Assembly (NCBI GenBank): GCA_036939755.1
Contig: JALLAZ010000246.1
Span: forward strand, 1-18,685
Source: Stephanodiscus triporus
Taxonomy: Eukaryota; Bacillariophyta; Thalassiosirophyceae; Thalassiosirales; Thalassiosiraceae
Length of the DNA stretch: 18,685 nt
Reading direction: 5' to 3'
The notes beneath the pieces were generated by a model. It was not told the origin of the DNA. It made no database searches and worked only from the letters and a program-made list of their open reading frames with translations. This document shows, piece after piece, positions 6,944-15,520 of the stretch (positions are counted from its first letter, which is position 1; each line of letters starts with the position of its first letter). The position numbers and the translations under genes were made by a program.

Positions 6944-9900
6944 ATGGGATGGGGGGAGGGGTCGACGAAAACGATGAACGCAGACGCCGCCCCCTTCGTC
7001 CCCGCCGCCCCCGAACGACTCGCGAATAATGAGGGCGGAGGCGACGTCAGCGAGGACGTGGTGGGAGCGCGTCGGATGACGACGACTAAGATGAATACGA
7101 CTACGACTACGACTACGACTACGACTACGACTACTCGGCGAGACCGACGTCGTCGACCCCGACGTCAGCGCCCCCCCGTCGACGACGCCGGGACCACCCG
7201 CACCGAGGACGACGAAGATCATCGCGCCGAAAGGACGATCGGCATCGCCATAGGGGGCGGGGAGGACGACGATCTCGATCGACGCGACGGGGGATCGTCC
7301 TCCGTGCCGGGATCCCGCGAGGCCGTCGTCGGCGGGGCACGACGGGCCAGGAGACGACGACGCCCACCTCCCGCCGTCGCCGCATCACCGACGTCATTGC
7401 CGTCATTACCTCCGTCGTCGTCGTCGTCTTCGTCGTCGTCTCGTCGGTTCCCCCGATCGCGACGGGGGACGACGATCGGAAAGATCGTCGTCGTCGCGAA
7501 GGAGGAGGAGGGGGAGGGGGAGGAGGAGGACGCGCGGCTCGCGACGAATTCGGTCGAATCGTCGTCCGAGGGAGACGGAGCGGCGTCGGGCGTTGTTGTT
7601 GTTGTTGTTGTTGGTGAAGAGTCGAGGCCGATGATCGGCAGGGACGACGACGAATATGACGAGGACGGCCGACGACTACGACGATGGGTCGCAGTCGTCG
7701 TCGACGACTACGACGACGACGTCCCGCAGGTCGCATCGTCCGCGTCCTCGTCGAACGCGATCGGGACCATATCACCCGCGTCGACGATGACGAAGTCCTC
7801 GAGAGCATTTGGAACGGGCGGGTCGAGGCTGACGCCCCTCTCCCGTCCGGGGTCGCGGTGGACGATGCCTCCCTTCCATATGGGGACGGTGAGGGAAGAG
7901 GGGGTGGGAGAACCCGTCGTCGATGTCGTCGACGACGGACCGCGTGCGAACAAAGACGGCATCGTCGGCGAGGATGGGGGCGGCGGGGGAAGCGTCGTTC
8001 CTCCCCCGACGAAGGCGAAGACGACGATTGCGGCGGCGGCTGCGAAGGGTGAGGGAACGTCCGACGGACAGGAGGGCAATAGTCGCCACGACGGCCTTCG
8101 GATTCCCAACGCGAGGTCCAGGTGGACCGACGCAGAATCGTCAAGGATGAGACGACGGTGGTCGGAGGCGGTGCGCGCCGCCGCAGGTAGGTGCGGGGAA
8201 GGTAAGGAGGAGGGTGGAGATCGGGAACGACATCGACGACGACGGTGGTGGCGGCGGCGGGACGATGCGTCCCATTCCTGTTCTTCCTCGGGAGCCGATT
8301 CATCAGTTTCGTCGTCGTCGTCGGACGATGATTACAACAACGACACTGTCCGTTACCATCACATGGAGCCTCCCTCCCTTTGTAACGCGCCCTTCGACGA
8401 GGGCTGCATCGTCGCCGATGATGTGCCCCGCCTCGATCTTGCGACGCCGCCAGAGAATCATCATCCTGACGCCCCGCGGTCCGACGTTTCGCCTTCCGTC
8501 CTTGATTTGGAGCGGTTGTGCATCCGATCTTCCCATCCCCTTCATTGCGCAATTTACAACCACGCTCTGTCGCGTCATCGACGAGGTGGGACATCGATCG
8601 AGGACCGCGATGATCGCGATCGCGAGAACGAGAACGGCGAATTCGAAAGATCGGAAGCGGAAGTCGTCATCCATCGCCTGTTGACGATGCAAGGCGTCAA
8701 TACGGTACTCCGATGGAAGAACGAGGGGGCGCGCGCGTCGGAAATTCGCGGATTCGAAACGATTGCCTCGCATCCCAAGTCCGAGGCGATCATCGCCATA
8801 ATGGACGCGATCACCATGGTCGACGACGACGCGTCCCTGACCCCACTACAGCTCGCCATCGTCTGGGATCTGCCGAGCGCGATTCGCCTCCTCTTCGCGA
8901 CGACGGCAGTGGCCCCCCGGGGTACGTCGAAGAGTGCGATCGTCGAGGAGGACGGACGTGGGATGACGCCGCTGATGCTTGCGTGCGAGCTCGGTCGCGC
9001 GGCGTGCATAGAGGCGCTGATGCGCGCCTCGTCGTCGTTCGGGAGGGTCGATCGCCGCGAGAGGACGGGGGGGAACACCGCATTCCACCTGGCATGCGGT
9101 AGCCTGGGGGACAGCATCCGACAGAGGACCTCGCGCTATGATGCAATGGACGCTCTCCTGCGTCACACCCCGGTTAAGGATCAAAGGCTTGCCCTCCTGT
9201 CGACCAACTCCGATGGTCGGAATCCGTTCCACCTGGCGTGCATCCGGGGCGATCTGCGGCTGCTTGAACGCCTACTTGAATGCCGCGCCCTCCCCGGGGT
9301 CAAAATATCGCGGGCACTGGAGACCAGGGACAAATACTCATTCGACGTGTTCGCGTCCGCGGTCGCGTCGGACTCGTGCGACGTCGTCGAGCACCTCCTC
9401 GCGACTCGCTTCGTTGCCGGTCACGAAACCTGGTTCGCCGGCTGTCCCCTGATAGTCGCCGTGTCGAGGATCTCCATACCGATGGTGACTCTCCTGCTCG
9501 ATGTTGCCTGCGGAGCATCCTATCCGTACGGCGCGATTCATGGCACGTTGGTTCACGACGAGGTAAACCGATCGCTATTGGAGGCGATTCGAATGACGGC
9601 GCTCGAGGAGGAGGATAGAGGATCGGAGGGCGTTTATGAAATTATAGGTTTACTGGTTAGTCGAGGGGGTGCCAATCCTCATCAGCCTATTCCAATACGC
9701 TTCCCCGGAAAACCAGGAACAAGGGGTGACAAGTCTCCTCTGATCGATTACTCAAGGGCGATTTCGGACGAAGCTCCGCTTTTGTCGGCAGTTAGAATTG
9801 GAGACGTCGAGGCGGTTCAATGCATGATTACAACATATTGCCATTCTCAGGGGGACGCGAGGAAACTGCGACGAAATGATCCATTACTACGACGAAAACC

Positions 9901-11374
9901 TGAGTCTTACTTTGCGCTTTTGGAAGAAAAAGAAGACGACTCCGTCCGCTCATCTCTTGATGCAGCCCTCGTGACTTCATTATTCCTTCTTTGGCAGACC
10001 GCACGCTTCAAGTACGGTAAAGTTGCCCTGGTCTTGTACGAACGGATTAATTCGAGTCTCTCATTCAATGAGGGCTCTTGGAGCCTATCGCAACAAGCCT
10101 TACAATGGCTCGAAAATTGTATCTCTATGAGCGTCCCTGTCCTCAGCCCGCCAACGTTTAAGATTGAATATGTGGAGGGATACTTACAGGCACCACTGGT
10201 CAGGTATTGCATTCCAAACTTCTCGATGAAAAAACATTCAGGTACTGATTGCATGGATTGGAGTTTCGTGTTGGCAGAATTGCCTTGGTTTTACTCGAGA
10301 CTAAGTGGGGTAAGCTGCAGTTGGATGCGATCAATCATATCAGAGTTGCCGGGATCAGAAAAAGACCTTTTCACCGGCCGACTTTCCGAGGACGAGTTTT
10401 ATCTTGTAGTCGGAGGACAAAAGCTCCTCGCACATAAATCTATCGTCTCGGCCAGAAGCGGAAAGCTTGCTGCTCACATACGCTTCATCGAATCTCACTC
10501 GCAAGAATATCCTTCTGGTGATCGTCTATCAGTACAAGTTGACCACCTTCCACTGTTAGCTGCCATGATGCTGTTGACTCATTGCTACCACGGATCTATT
10601 GCGTTTGGATTGAAGAAGTCGCCGATGAAGCAGTGTCACCAACTACTAGAGTTGGCGCTGATTGCAGAGGAGTATCTGTGCCCCTCGCTGTTGTTGGAAT
10701 GCGAACTCCGACTACTGATGCAAGTTTCTTTCCTTGAAAAACATAGTTTTGGTCCTTGCATTTGCTCGCAATGCAGCGATGGCGTTTTTCAATCAAACGA
10801 GCAGTCGCTTTGCCCTGTCGGGATTCAGTGCCTGGAAAAGGCAAAAAATAATCTTGATGATGGTCTATCATTGCATTGTGAACCTGTGGGAGTTTTTTTC
10901 TACGGTTGCTTCGTGTCACCAAATGAAAATGGGGGCCTCATTACACCAGAGAGTGGACTCGACATCATTTCCATTGCTCGACAATTGGAGCAGTCGTCAT
11001 GCAATCAAGATTTTTACAGAACCGAATTCTACCGTTCAGGAATCGCATCATATGAACGACGGAACAAAGATGCCATCCCTGATGGATACGTTTGCGCTCC
11101 ATTTGCTGCTGCAAAAATAATGGCCGTTTGGGTTATGCTACGAAATTTCCCGAAGTGCATGAGGAGTGATGCGTACTTGCGTCAGATCAAATGGGACGAC
11201 GACGACAATGTTGCCAAAGGGGATGATCTCTTTACTACAAAAAAGCAAGCTGGGGATGACAAGTATGCAGTTTTTCTACTTGAGTCATGTTTGCAGGAGC
11301 TGCATGCAGCTCAGCCACTTAAAAATGATAGGCTCAGAGTCCAATCGAAGAGACGAAGTTTCACAAAGCAATGA
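6944..11374 (+). CDS. Large ankyrin-repeat and BTB/POZ-domain protein
   Basis: Uninterrupted frame of 1476 residues from the first ATG. Residues 1 to about 560 are low-complexity and charged: a 13-Thr run, Arg clusters, Ser runs, a Val run and many Asp/Glu, so probably disordered. Ankyrin repeats follow at about 625-870: LTPLQLAIVWDL, GMTPLMLACELGRAACIEAL, NTAFHLACGSLGD and NPFHLACIRGDLRLLERLL, then degenerate units ending PLIVAVSRISIPMVTLLLD. A BTB/POZ-like domain lies near 1148-1260 (EFYLVVGGQKLLAHKSIVSA, then LALIAEEYLCPSLLLECEL). A Cys-rich patch PCICSQCSDG follows. Ankyrin-BTB proteins often act as adaptors, including cullin-3 ubiquitin-ligase adaptors; that role here is inference. Base composition falls sharply in GC after about 9600. 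No signal peptide or membrane segment is seen. Small introns cannot be ruled out but none is needed. Confidence 0.82.
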   Translation: MGWGEGSTKTMNADAAPFVPAAPERLANNEGGGDVSEDVVGARRMTTTKMNTTTTTTTTTTTTTRRDRRRRPRRQRPPVDDAGTTRTEDDEDHRAERTIGIAIGGGEDDDLDRRDGGSSSVPGSREAVVGGARRARRRRRPPPAVAASPTSLPSLPPSSSSSSSSSRRFPRSRRGTTIGKIVVVAKEEEGEGEEEDARLATNSVESSSEGDGAASGVVVVVVVGEESRPMIGRDDDEYDEDGRRLRRWVAVVVDDYDDDVPQVASSASSSNAIGTISPASTMTKSSRAFGTGGSRLTPLSRPGSRWTMPPFHMGTVREEGVGEPVVDVVDDGPRANKDGIVGEDGGGGGSVVPPPTKAKTTIAAAAAKGEGTSDGQEGNSRHDGLRIPNARSRWTDAESSRMRRRWSEAVRAAAGRCGEGKEEGGDRERHRRRRWWRRRDDASHSCSSSGADSSVSSSSSDDDYNNDTVRYHHMEPPSLCNAPFDEGCIVADDVPRLDLATPPENHHPDAPRSDVSPSVLDLERLCIRSSHPLHCAIYNHALSRHRRGGTSIEDRDDRDRENENGEFERSEAEVVIHRLLTMQGVNTVLRWKNEGARASEIRGFETIASHPKSEAIIAIMDAITMVDDDASLTPLQLAIVWDLPSAIRLLFATTAVAPRGTSKSAIVEEDGRGMTPLMLACELGRAACIEALMRASSSFGRVDRRERTGGNTAFHLACGSLGDSIRQRTSRYDAMDALLRHTPVKDQRLALLSTNSDGRNPFHLACIRGDLRLLERLLECRALPGVKISRALETRDKYSFDVFASAVASDSCDVVEHLLATRFVAGHETWFAGCPLIVAVSRISIPMVTLLLDVACGASYPYGAIHGTLVHDEVNRSLLEAIRMTALEEEDRGSEGVYEIIGLLVSRGGANPHQPIPIRFPGKPGTRGDKSPLIDYSRAISDEAPLLSAVRIGDVEAVQCMITTYCHSQGDARKLRRNDPLLRRKPESYFALLEEKEDDSVRSSLDAALVTSLFLLWQTARFKYGKVALVLYERINSSLSFNEGSWSLSQQALQWLENCISMSVPVLSPPTFKIEYVEGYLQAPLVRYCIPNFSMKKHSGTDCMDWSFVLAELPWFYSRLSGVSCSWMRSIISELPGSEKDLFTGRLSEDEFYLVVGGQKLLAHKSIVSARSGKLAAHIRFIESHSQEYPSGDRLSVQVDHLPLLAAMMLLTHCYHGSIAFGLKKSPMKQCHQLLELALIAEEYLCPSLLLECELRLLMQVSFLEKHSFGPCICSQCSDGVFQSNEQSLCPVGIQCLEKAKNNLDDGLSLHCEPVGVFFYGCFVSPNENGGLITPESGLDIISIARQLEQSSCNQDFYRTEFYRSGIASYERRNKDAIPDGYVCAPFAAAKIMAVWVMLRNFPKCMRSDAYLRQIKWDDDDNVAKGDDLFTTKKQAGDDKYAVFLLESCLQELHAAQPLKNDRLRVQSKRRSFTKQ
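7097..7135 (+). repeat. (ACGACT)n hexanucleotide repeat encoding polythreonine
   Basis: Alternating ACG and ACT codons give 13 consecutive threonines near residue 52 of the ankyrin-BTB protein. The alternation of two synonymous codons marks replication slippage of a six-base unit. Confidence 0.85.
7592..7612 (+). repeat. (GTT)7 trinucleotide repeat encoding polyvaline
   Basis: Seven GTT units inside the disordered region of the ankyrin-BTB gene encode a short valine run. The neighbouring DNA is otherwise rich in GTC/GAC/CGA. Confidence 0.85.
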
Positions 11375-11695
11375 GTATTTGCTCGCGTCTCAAAGATATT
11401 GTCTAAAATGCGGCAGCAGAAGGAGGAAAGCGCCCGGGAGCTTTCATATAGGAATCGCAAATGCGCAGGTGTCCGCCGTGCAGGACAGCTGGGGAACTCA
11501 GTTGGTCTTCACTTACTGGAAGACAATTCCAACTTTGGGTATCTGAAAAACCTCAGCTTCAATCAAATGAACGTCTTAAATAATACTAAGAACGATCAAC
11601 CATATGCCATTGGTCTGTATTTAATCTTAGTGAAACATCTCTTGAGTATCTAAAAATCAGTATTATTTGTCCTTGAAATTATCACGATGTCTGTG
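11375..11695. other. Convergent 3' region between ankyrin-BTB and KH genes
   Basis: This 321-base gap holds the 3' ends of both genes. Two frames are open for part of it: one from before the ankyrin stop to 11546, and one from 11399 to 11653. Neither starts with a good context or shows a domain. An unannotated last exon of the ankyrin gene is possible but I see no compelling splice pair. Confidence 0.4.
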
Positions 11696-12943
11696 TCAGG
11701 AATATGCTGCATCAGCTTCTCGAACAGCTCTGCAGAGCAAGCTCGGATTACCATTATCCGGCCCAAAAACAAGGAACGAATTATGCAGCATTTTTTGTTC
11801 CAAATTTATAGGGTTGTCTGTGCCGTCGCTACGTTCCGTACCTTGCCGGGAAGAATCGCTTATACGTTCGTTGTAATCACCATCATCATGGTCAATGGTG
11901 TCTCTAGTGATTGGCAAGGCCTCACGATAAAACCACTGGCATGATTCAGTAACGGACGAATTGACAAATCGTACATTATCCACAATCGCTGTTATATCTT
12001 CTTTGTTCAATGTAGTCTGAACACTGTATGCACATAGATGTTCTTGTTGTTGTATTTGCGGATGATTACTTGTCAGATTGTTACGACACGTAGAAGAAGA
12101 CAAGGAAGGAGTACCGATGGGGCCATGATCAGTTAGCGAAAGGGAAGAAAGTACGGTTCCCCGAAAAAGAAGTCCGTCGTTGTGCGACCTTCCACGCCGC
12201 AAGTACAGCTGACCGTTCACCGTAATCTCTGTCGATGAAGGAGGTTGGTTACTGCGATTTTTCCCTTCACTGTTTGTTCTCACTTTTACAACACATGGAA
12301 CTGATATTTCTGATGCTGCTGCTGCCGTCGGTGGAGTTGTCATTGTTACCATTGCTGCCGCTGATTTGGCATTGTCCTCCAAATAATGAGAATTACCCTG
12401 TGACAACAAGATACATGATATCTCGTGGAAGGAATGCAAAAAATTGGACAGTTCGAACGTATTCACACGAACTGGATGTTGTTCAAAGTCGTGCTCCTCG
12501 TTATTGCGTTCGTGGGTGGCACTGGGAAGGTTCGGGGTTACAGCATGCTGCGATTGTGACCCAACCAGCTCATTTCGCCTCTGCATCTGCCGTTGCTGCT
12601 GGTGCTGCGCATGAGGCACGAATATCCTGCATCCGGTGATTTCTCTCAGCCACCTCAATGTCGTTCCTCCCTTACCGAAGATGATTCCACGCACTTCTGA
12701 TGATTCGATTATGATCTCCGCCTGGAAGGATGCTAGATTTTTCTTACGCCGTTGTTGCTCCGGTCGTCGAGCACCACCAGGACCGCCGCCGCCGCCACGT
12801 CTGCGCCCCCTTCCACGATGGCCTCGACCTCGATTGTCATTTTCCCATCCACCAGCACCGTCTTGACCCTGTTGATGCGACGAGCGGTAGTTGAAGCCTC
12901 CAAACCCTCCGCCGCCGCCATTTTGTCCGTAGCCAAACATCAT
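11696..12943 (-). CDS. Gly/Arg-rich single-KH-domain RNA-binding protein
   Basis: Encodes 415 residues without a required intron. Residues 1-66 are rich in Gly, Arg, Asn and Gln (GGGGGFGGFNY, RGRGHRGRGRRRGGGGG), an RGG-like segment that commonly binds RNA and promotes condensates. Residues about 74-112 form a KH type I domain, IIIESSEVRGIIFGKGGTTL followed by REITGCRIFVP. The GXXG RNA-contact loop is GKGG at 90-93. The rest is hydrophilic and His/Gln/Ser-rich, with a VPCVVKVRTN segment and no second clear KH. The start is the first ATG, MMFGYGQ; the following ATG is an equal alternative. Likely roles are mRNA stability, localisation or splicing, by family only. It is convergent with the ankyrin-BTB gene and divergent from the SDR gene. 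Confidence 0.8.
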   Translation of the reverse strand: MMFGYGQNGGGGGFGGFNYRSSHQQGQDGAGGWENDNRGRGHRGRGRRRGGGGGPGGARRPEQQRRKKNLASFQAEIIIESSEVRGIIFGKGGTTLRWLREITGCRIFVPHAQHQQQRQMQRRNELVGSQSQHAVTPNLPSATHERNNEEHDFEQHPVRVNTFELSNFLHSFHEISCILLSQGNSHYLEDNAKSAAAMVTMTTPPTAAAASEISVPCVVKVRTNSEGKNRSNQPPSSTEITVNGQLYLRRGRSHNDGLLFRGTVLSSLSLTDHGPIGTPSLSSSTCRNNLTSNHPQIQQQEHLCAYSVQTTLNKEDITAIVDNVRFVNSSVTESCQWFYREALPITRDTIDHDDGDYNERISDSSRQGTERSDGTDNPINLEQKMLHNSFLVFGPDNGNPSLLCRAVREADAAYS

Positions 12944-13248
12944 GCTTTATGCTTTCCGTCTGCCGGGCCGAGTTAAATTAACCTACTCTAAAGTACCTAA
13001 GTACTCTACTTACTAAGTACAGTTTCCAGATCAATCTTTTATTCCCACCCTTGGGAGGTTATTTGTTATTAATTCCCAAGTACGATAAGCTTCGACGAAT
13101 GAACGGATAGATTCAAACTTTTTGAGAACTCTGTTGGTGTCACGAAGGAATTCAATAGAATAATTATCATCCCGAGAGAGGGAAAAAAAGATTGCTTTGG
13201 AAACTGTAGTATCATCCCATAACCACAAACAACCGAAGCCCGAAGACC
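12944..13248. promoter_or_regulatory. Divergent intergenic region between KH and SDR genes
   Basis: This 305-base gap must hold both promoters. At 12981-13020 there is a dense cluster of CTACTTAC, AAGTACCTAAGTACT and CTAAGTAC strings that are partly palindromic, 38-77 bases upstream of the KH start. A 65-codon open frame lies on the minus strand at 13031-13228. It has a surprisingly protein-like sequence (SIEFLRDTNRVLKKFESIRS) and could be a small gene or a lost exon, but no support beyond composition exists. Confidence 0.45.
13031..13228 (-). CDS. Possible small ORF or exon remnant, unknown
   Basis: Sixty-five codons from ATG to TGA on the minus strand, starting MWLWDDTTVSK and continuing with a helical charged segment to LPRVGIKD. 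No family recognised. It sits wholly inside the KH/SDR divergent spacer and would overlap the upstream region of the KH gene, with the same orientation. It could be an upstream ORF, an independent small gene or chance. The SDR start is only 20 bases away on the other strand. Confidence 0.2.
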   Translation of the reverse strand: MWLWDDTTVSKAIFFSLSRDDNYSIEFLRDTNRVLKKFESIRSFVEAYRTWELITNNLPRVGIKD

Positions 13249-14801
13249 ATGACGCTGCGCAACGTCACCATTGCCAACGCCACCATCACCGCGGCCCAGC
13301 TGCTGCTGCTCGGCCTGCTTCTCCTCCTCTCGCCTCCCGGCCTCCCCCTCCACCGATCGTCGGCATACGCGTTCGCTCCGTCGTCGACGACGACTACGAC
13401 GACGGCCCGCACCTCCCTCTCCGCGAGACTACAGCGCGACGTCGTCGTCGTCGTCGACGACGACGACGGAGCGACCGACCGTGCCGTCCGGGCGGGAGGA
13501 GCGTCCGAGGGAGGACGACGAGGGACGTCGTCCCGCCGCGACGTCATCGCCGGGACCCTCGCGACCGCGACGGCCTGGGGCCTCTCCTCCCCGTTCGCGC
13601 TCGTCGTCCCGCTCCCCGCCTCGGCGGGGGACGTCGCGGGGACGGTCGTGGTCGCGGGCGCCACGGGCCAGACCGGCCGACGCATCCTCGAGCGCCTGGC
13701 CTCGTCGTCGTCGATGGCGGTCGTCGCCGGGGTGCGGGACGTCGACAGGGCGAGGAAGTCCCTCGCCGAGAGCGGCACGGTCGTCAGGGGCGCGATGGTC
13801 CAGAGGGTAGACTCGATCTCCTCCGCATCGTCCGCGGGGGGAGGGCTGGAGATGAGACGCCTCGACGTGGCGACGGACACCGTCGAGCAATTGACGAATG
13901 CGCTGGCGGGCGCGACGTACCTGATCATCGCGGTGGGATTCGTGCCGGGGAATCCGCTCAAGATGAACGCCGCGGCGCACGAGGTTGACAACGTCGGAAC
14001 GTGCAAACTGATCGTGAGTGTTGTGTTTCTCTTTATCGTCTCGCCTCCCCCACTCCTTCTTCTTCTCTTTGGCAATTTGGAGATCGTTTCGCGTCGGGAG
14101 ACCGTCTCGGGCTGTTTTTTCCTTAGAGGGGAGGGTCGAGAAGTGTGAGGCGTCCCCTCCGTTCCGACTCGCTTGGTCTCCTACTTATCGGGGTAAAACA
14201 CTTTCATTTTTTTGTTCGTATCGACGGTAGTTGGCAGGGTTTGGTCTTTGCTTCCGTCTTGATCAGTAGTCGTATCTTCCTCTTTCTTGATGAGTATGGC
14301 CCCACCCCTCTTTCCTCTCACGCGTCCCTCTGGACCGATATCGTCGTCGCCCGCCCTCCCCCTCTCTCTCCTCTCTCGCCCAACATGGCGTTTATTCCGT
14401 CAAAAAAGGACGCCGCCAAGGCCGCGGGGATCAAGAAGGTGGTCATGATATCCTCCATCCTCTCCAACGGCCGCGCGTGGGGACAGGAGAAATCCCCCGG
14501 CTTCGTGGTAACGAACGCCTTCGGGAACGTACTCGACGAGAAGATCGTCGCCGAGAATCACCTCCGCGCCTCCGGATTGGATTACACCATCGTGCGTCCG
14601 GGGGGGTTGAAGGCCAAGCCGCCCACGGGGGCGCTACGAGTGAGTGGCGAAGACACGCTGAACGCCGGGGAGATATCGAGGGACCTCGTGGCGGACGTGT
14701 GCGTTGCTTGCCTCACGGACAAGGGAGCGAGCAATAAAGTTTTGGAGATTATCGAGGACGCGGAGAGCGAGCCGAGGGCGTTCAACGGGCTGAACATGTA
14801 A
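13249..14801 (+). CDS. Plastid-targeted atypical SDR (NmrA-like NAD(P)-binding protein), possible lumen signal
   Basis: Model: exon 1 13249-14013, intron 14014-14408 (395 nt, donor GTGAGT, acceptor TCAAAAAAG), exon 2 14409-14801, giving 385 residues. Splicing rebuilds CKLI|DAAKAAGIKKVVMISS; unspliced, exon 1 runs into a stop at 14146. Residues 1-41 are a hydrophobic signal peptide. SSAYAFAPS (38-46) matches the ASAFAP junction of diatom plastid proteins, with cleavage before F42. After a Ser/Thr-rich transit region, SSRRDVIAGTLATA (twin Arg 96-97), a hydrophobic stretch and PASAG (123-127) resemble a Tat signal, suggesting the thylakoid lumen. The Rossmann motif is GATGQTG (137-143). Downstream motifs are MISSILSNG and SGLDYTIVRPGGL, as in atypical SDRs related to YbjT/NmrA. 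The SDR YxxxK catalytic motif is not obvious, so a binding, chaperone or redox-sensing role is as likely as an oxidoreductase. Confidence 0.85.
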
Positions 14802-15520
14802 CGCCTAGACTGCACGACCATGTTCGATCTTGTGGGGCCTCCGAAGAAACACTCATTTACTACGCGCTCCAAAATCGAGAACGGAGGCGATGGTTATCAA
14901 GTATCGTAATTATTCTACTTAGAGTTACACCATCTCCCCACCGCTCTCACTCTTCCCCGCCTCACGATAACGGTTCTGTTCGCAATCTCGATCCATTTAG
15001 TCATTCTTTGCTGTTGGGGAGTCGTATCGTGTCGCTGCCACCGACATAATGTTGTACTCTAGTTGTTTTCCCACGGCGTCGGCTCCTTGAAAACGAAGTC
15101 TGATACCGTTCCTATTCCCCTCACGAACACCGTGGGACGTCCATGTCGTCTTTATGTCTGTGCTCTCACGATCAAAGAGCTCCAACTGAAACGAGTCCCA
15201 AGAGTTTCCTCAAGGCCAAAGCCGTCAAGAAAACCATCCACTTGAGACGTCACCCAACATCTCCACCCTCTATCACTCTAGAGGTACGACAGTTTGTGTG
15301 CTTTATGAATTCCCACGTGTGTAGAATTTCTCTTTTCTGGTTTACCCGAACCCCAAACCGTCAAAGGTAAGTACAAGTCCTCACTCTTTGCAACAATCCC
15401 TCAACTCTAGAGCGTGCGCCATATTGCATGTTTCTAATGTCAAGTCGAAACGAAACAACAAAAGACCTGTGCAGGCTCCCATAATTCCGATAGCTGGCGA
15501 CATCAACTTAAGCAATAATA
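14802..15520. other. Intergenic stretch before the second subtilase copy
   Basis: About 720 bases without a gene I can support. Open stretches of ~60 codons occur on both strands (14997-15185 minus; 15063-15370 plus) without a domain. The right end (15490-15520) is loosely similar to the sequence before the first subtilase and should hold the promoter. A GGTAAGTAC string at 15365 and CTACTTAG at 14915 recall the TACTTAC motif before other genes. Confidence 0.4.

Noticed and set aside
7081..7620. Short direct repeats considered as a CRISPR array
   Set aside because: They are in-frame trinucleotide and hexanucleotide runs inside a gene, with no spacers and a eukaryotic setting.
7131..8594. Open frame of 487 codons on the minus strand opposite the ankyrin-BTB gene
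   Set aside because: Its Arg/Ser/Pro-rich product is what GTC/CGA/GAC repeats give when read on the other strand; no domain is visible and the plus-strand frame is longer and has real domains downstream.
13212..14075. Minus-strand frame of 287 codons opposite the SDR gene
   Set aside because: It mirrors the first SDR exon and has no domain; the plus strand carries clear targeting and Rossmann motifs.
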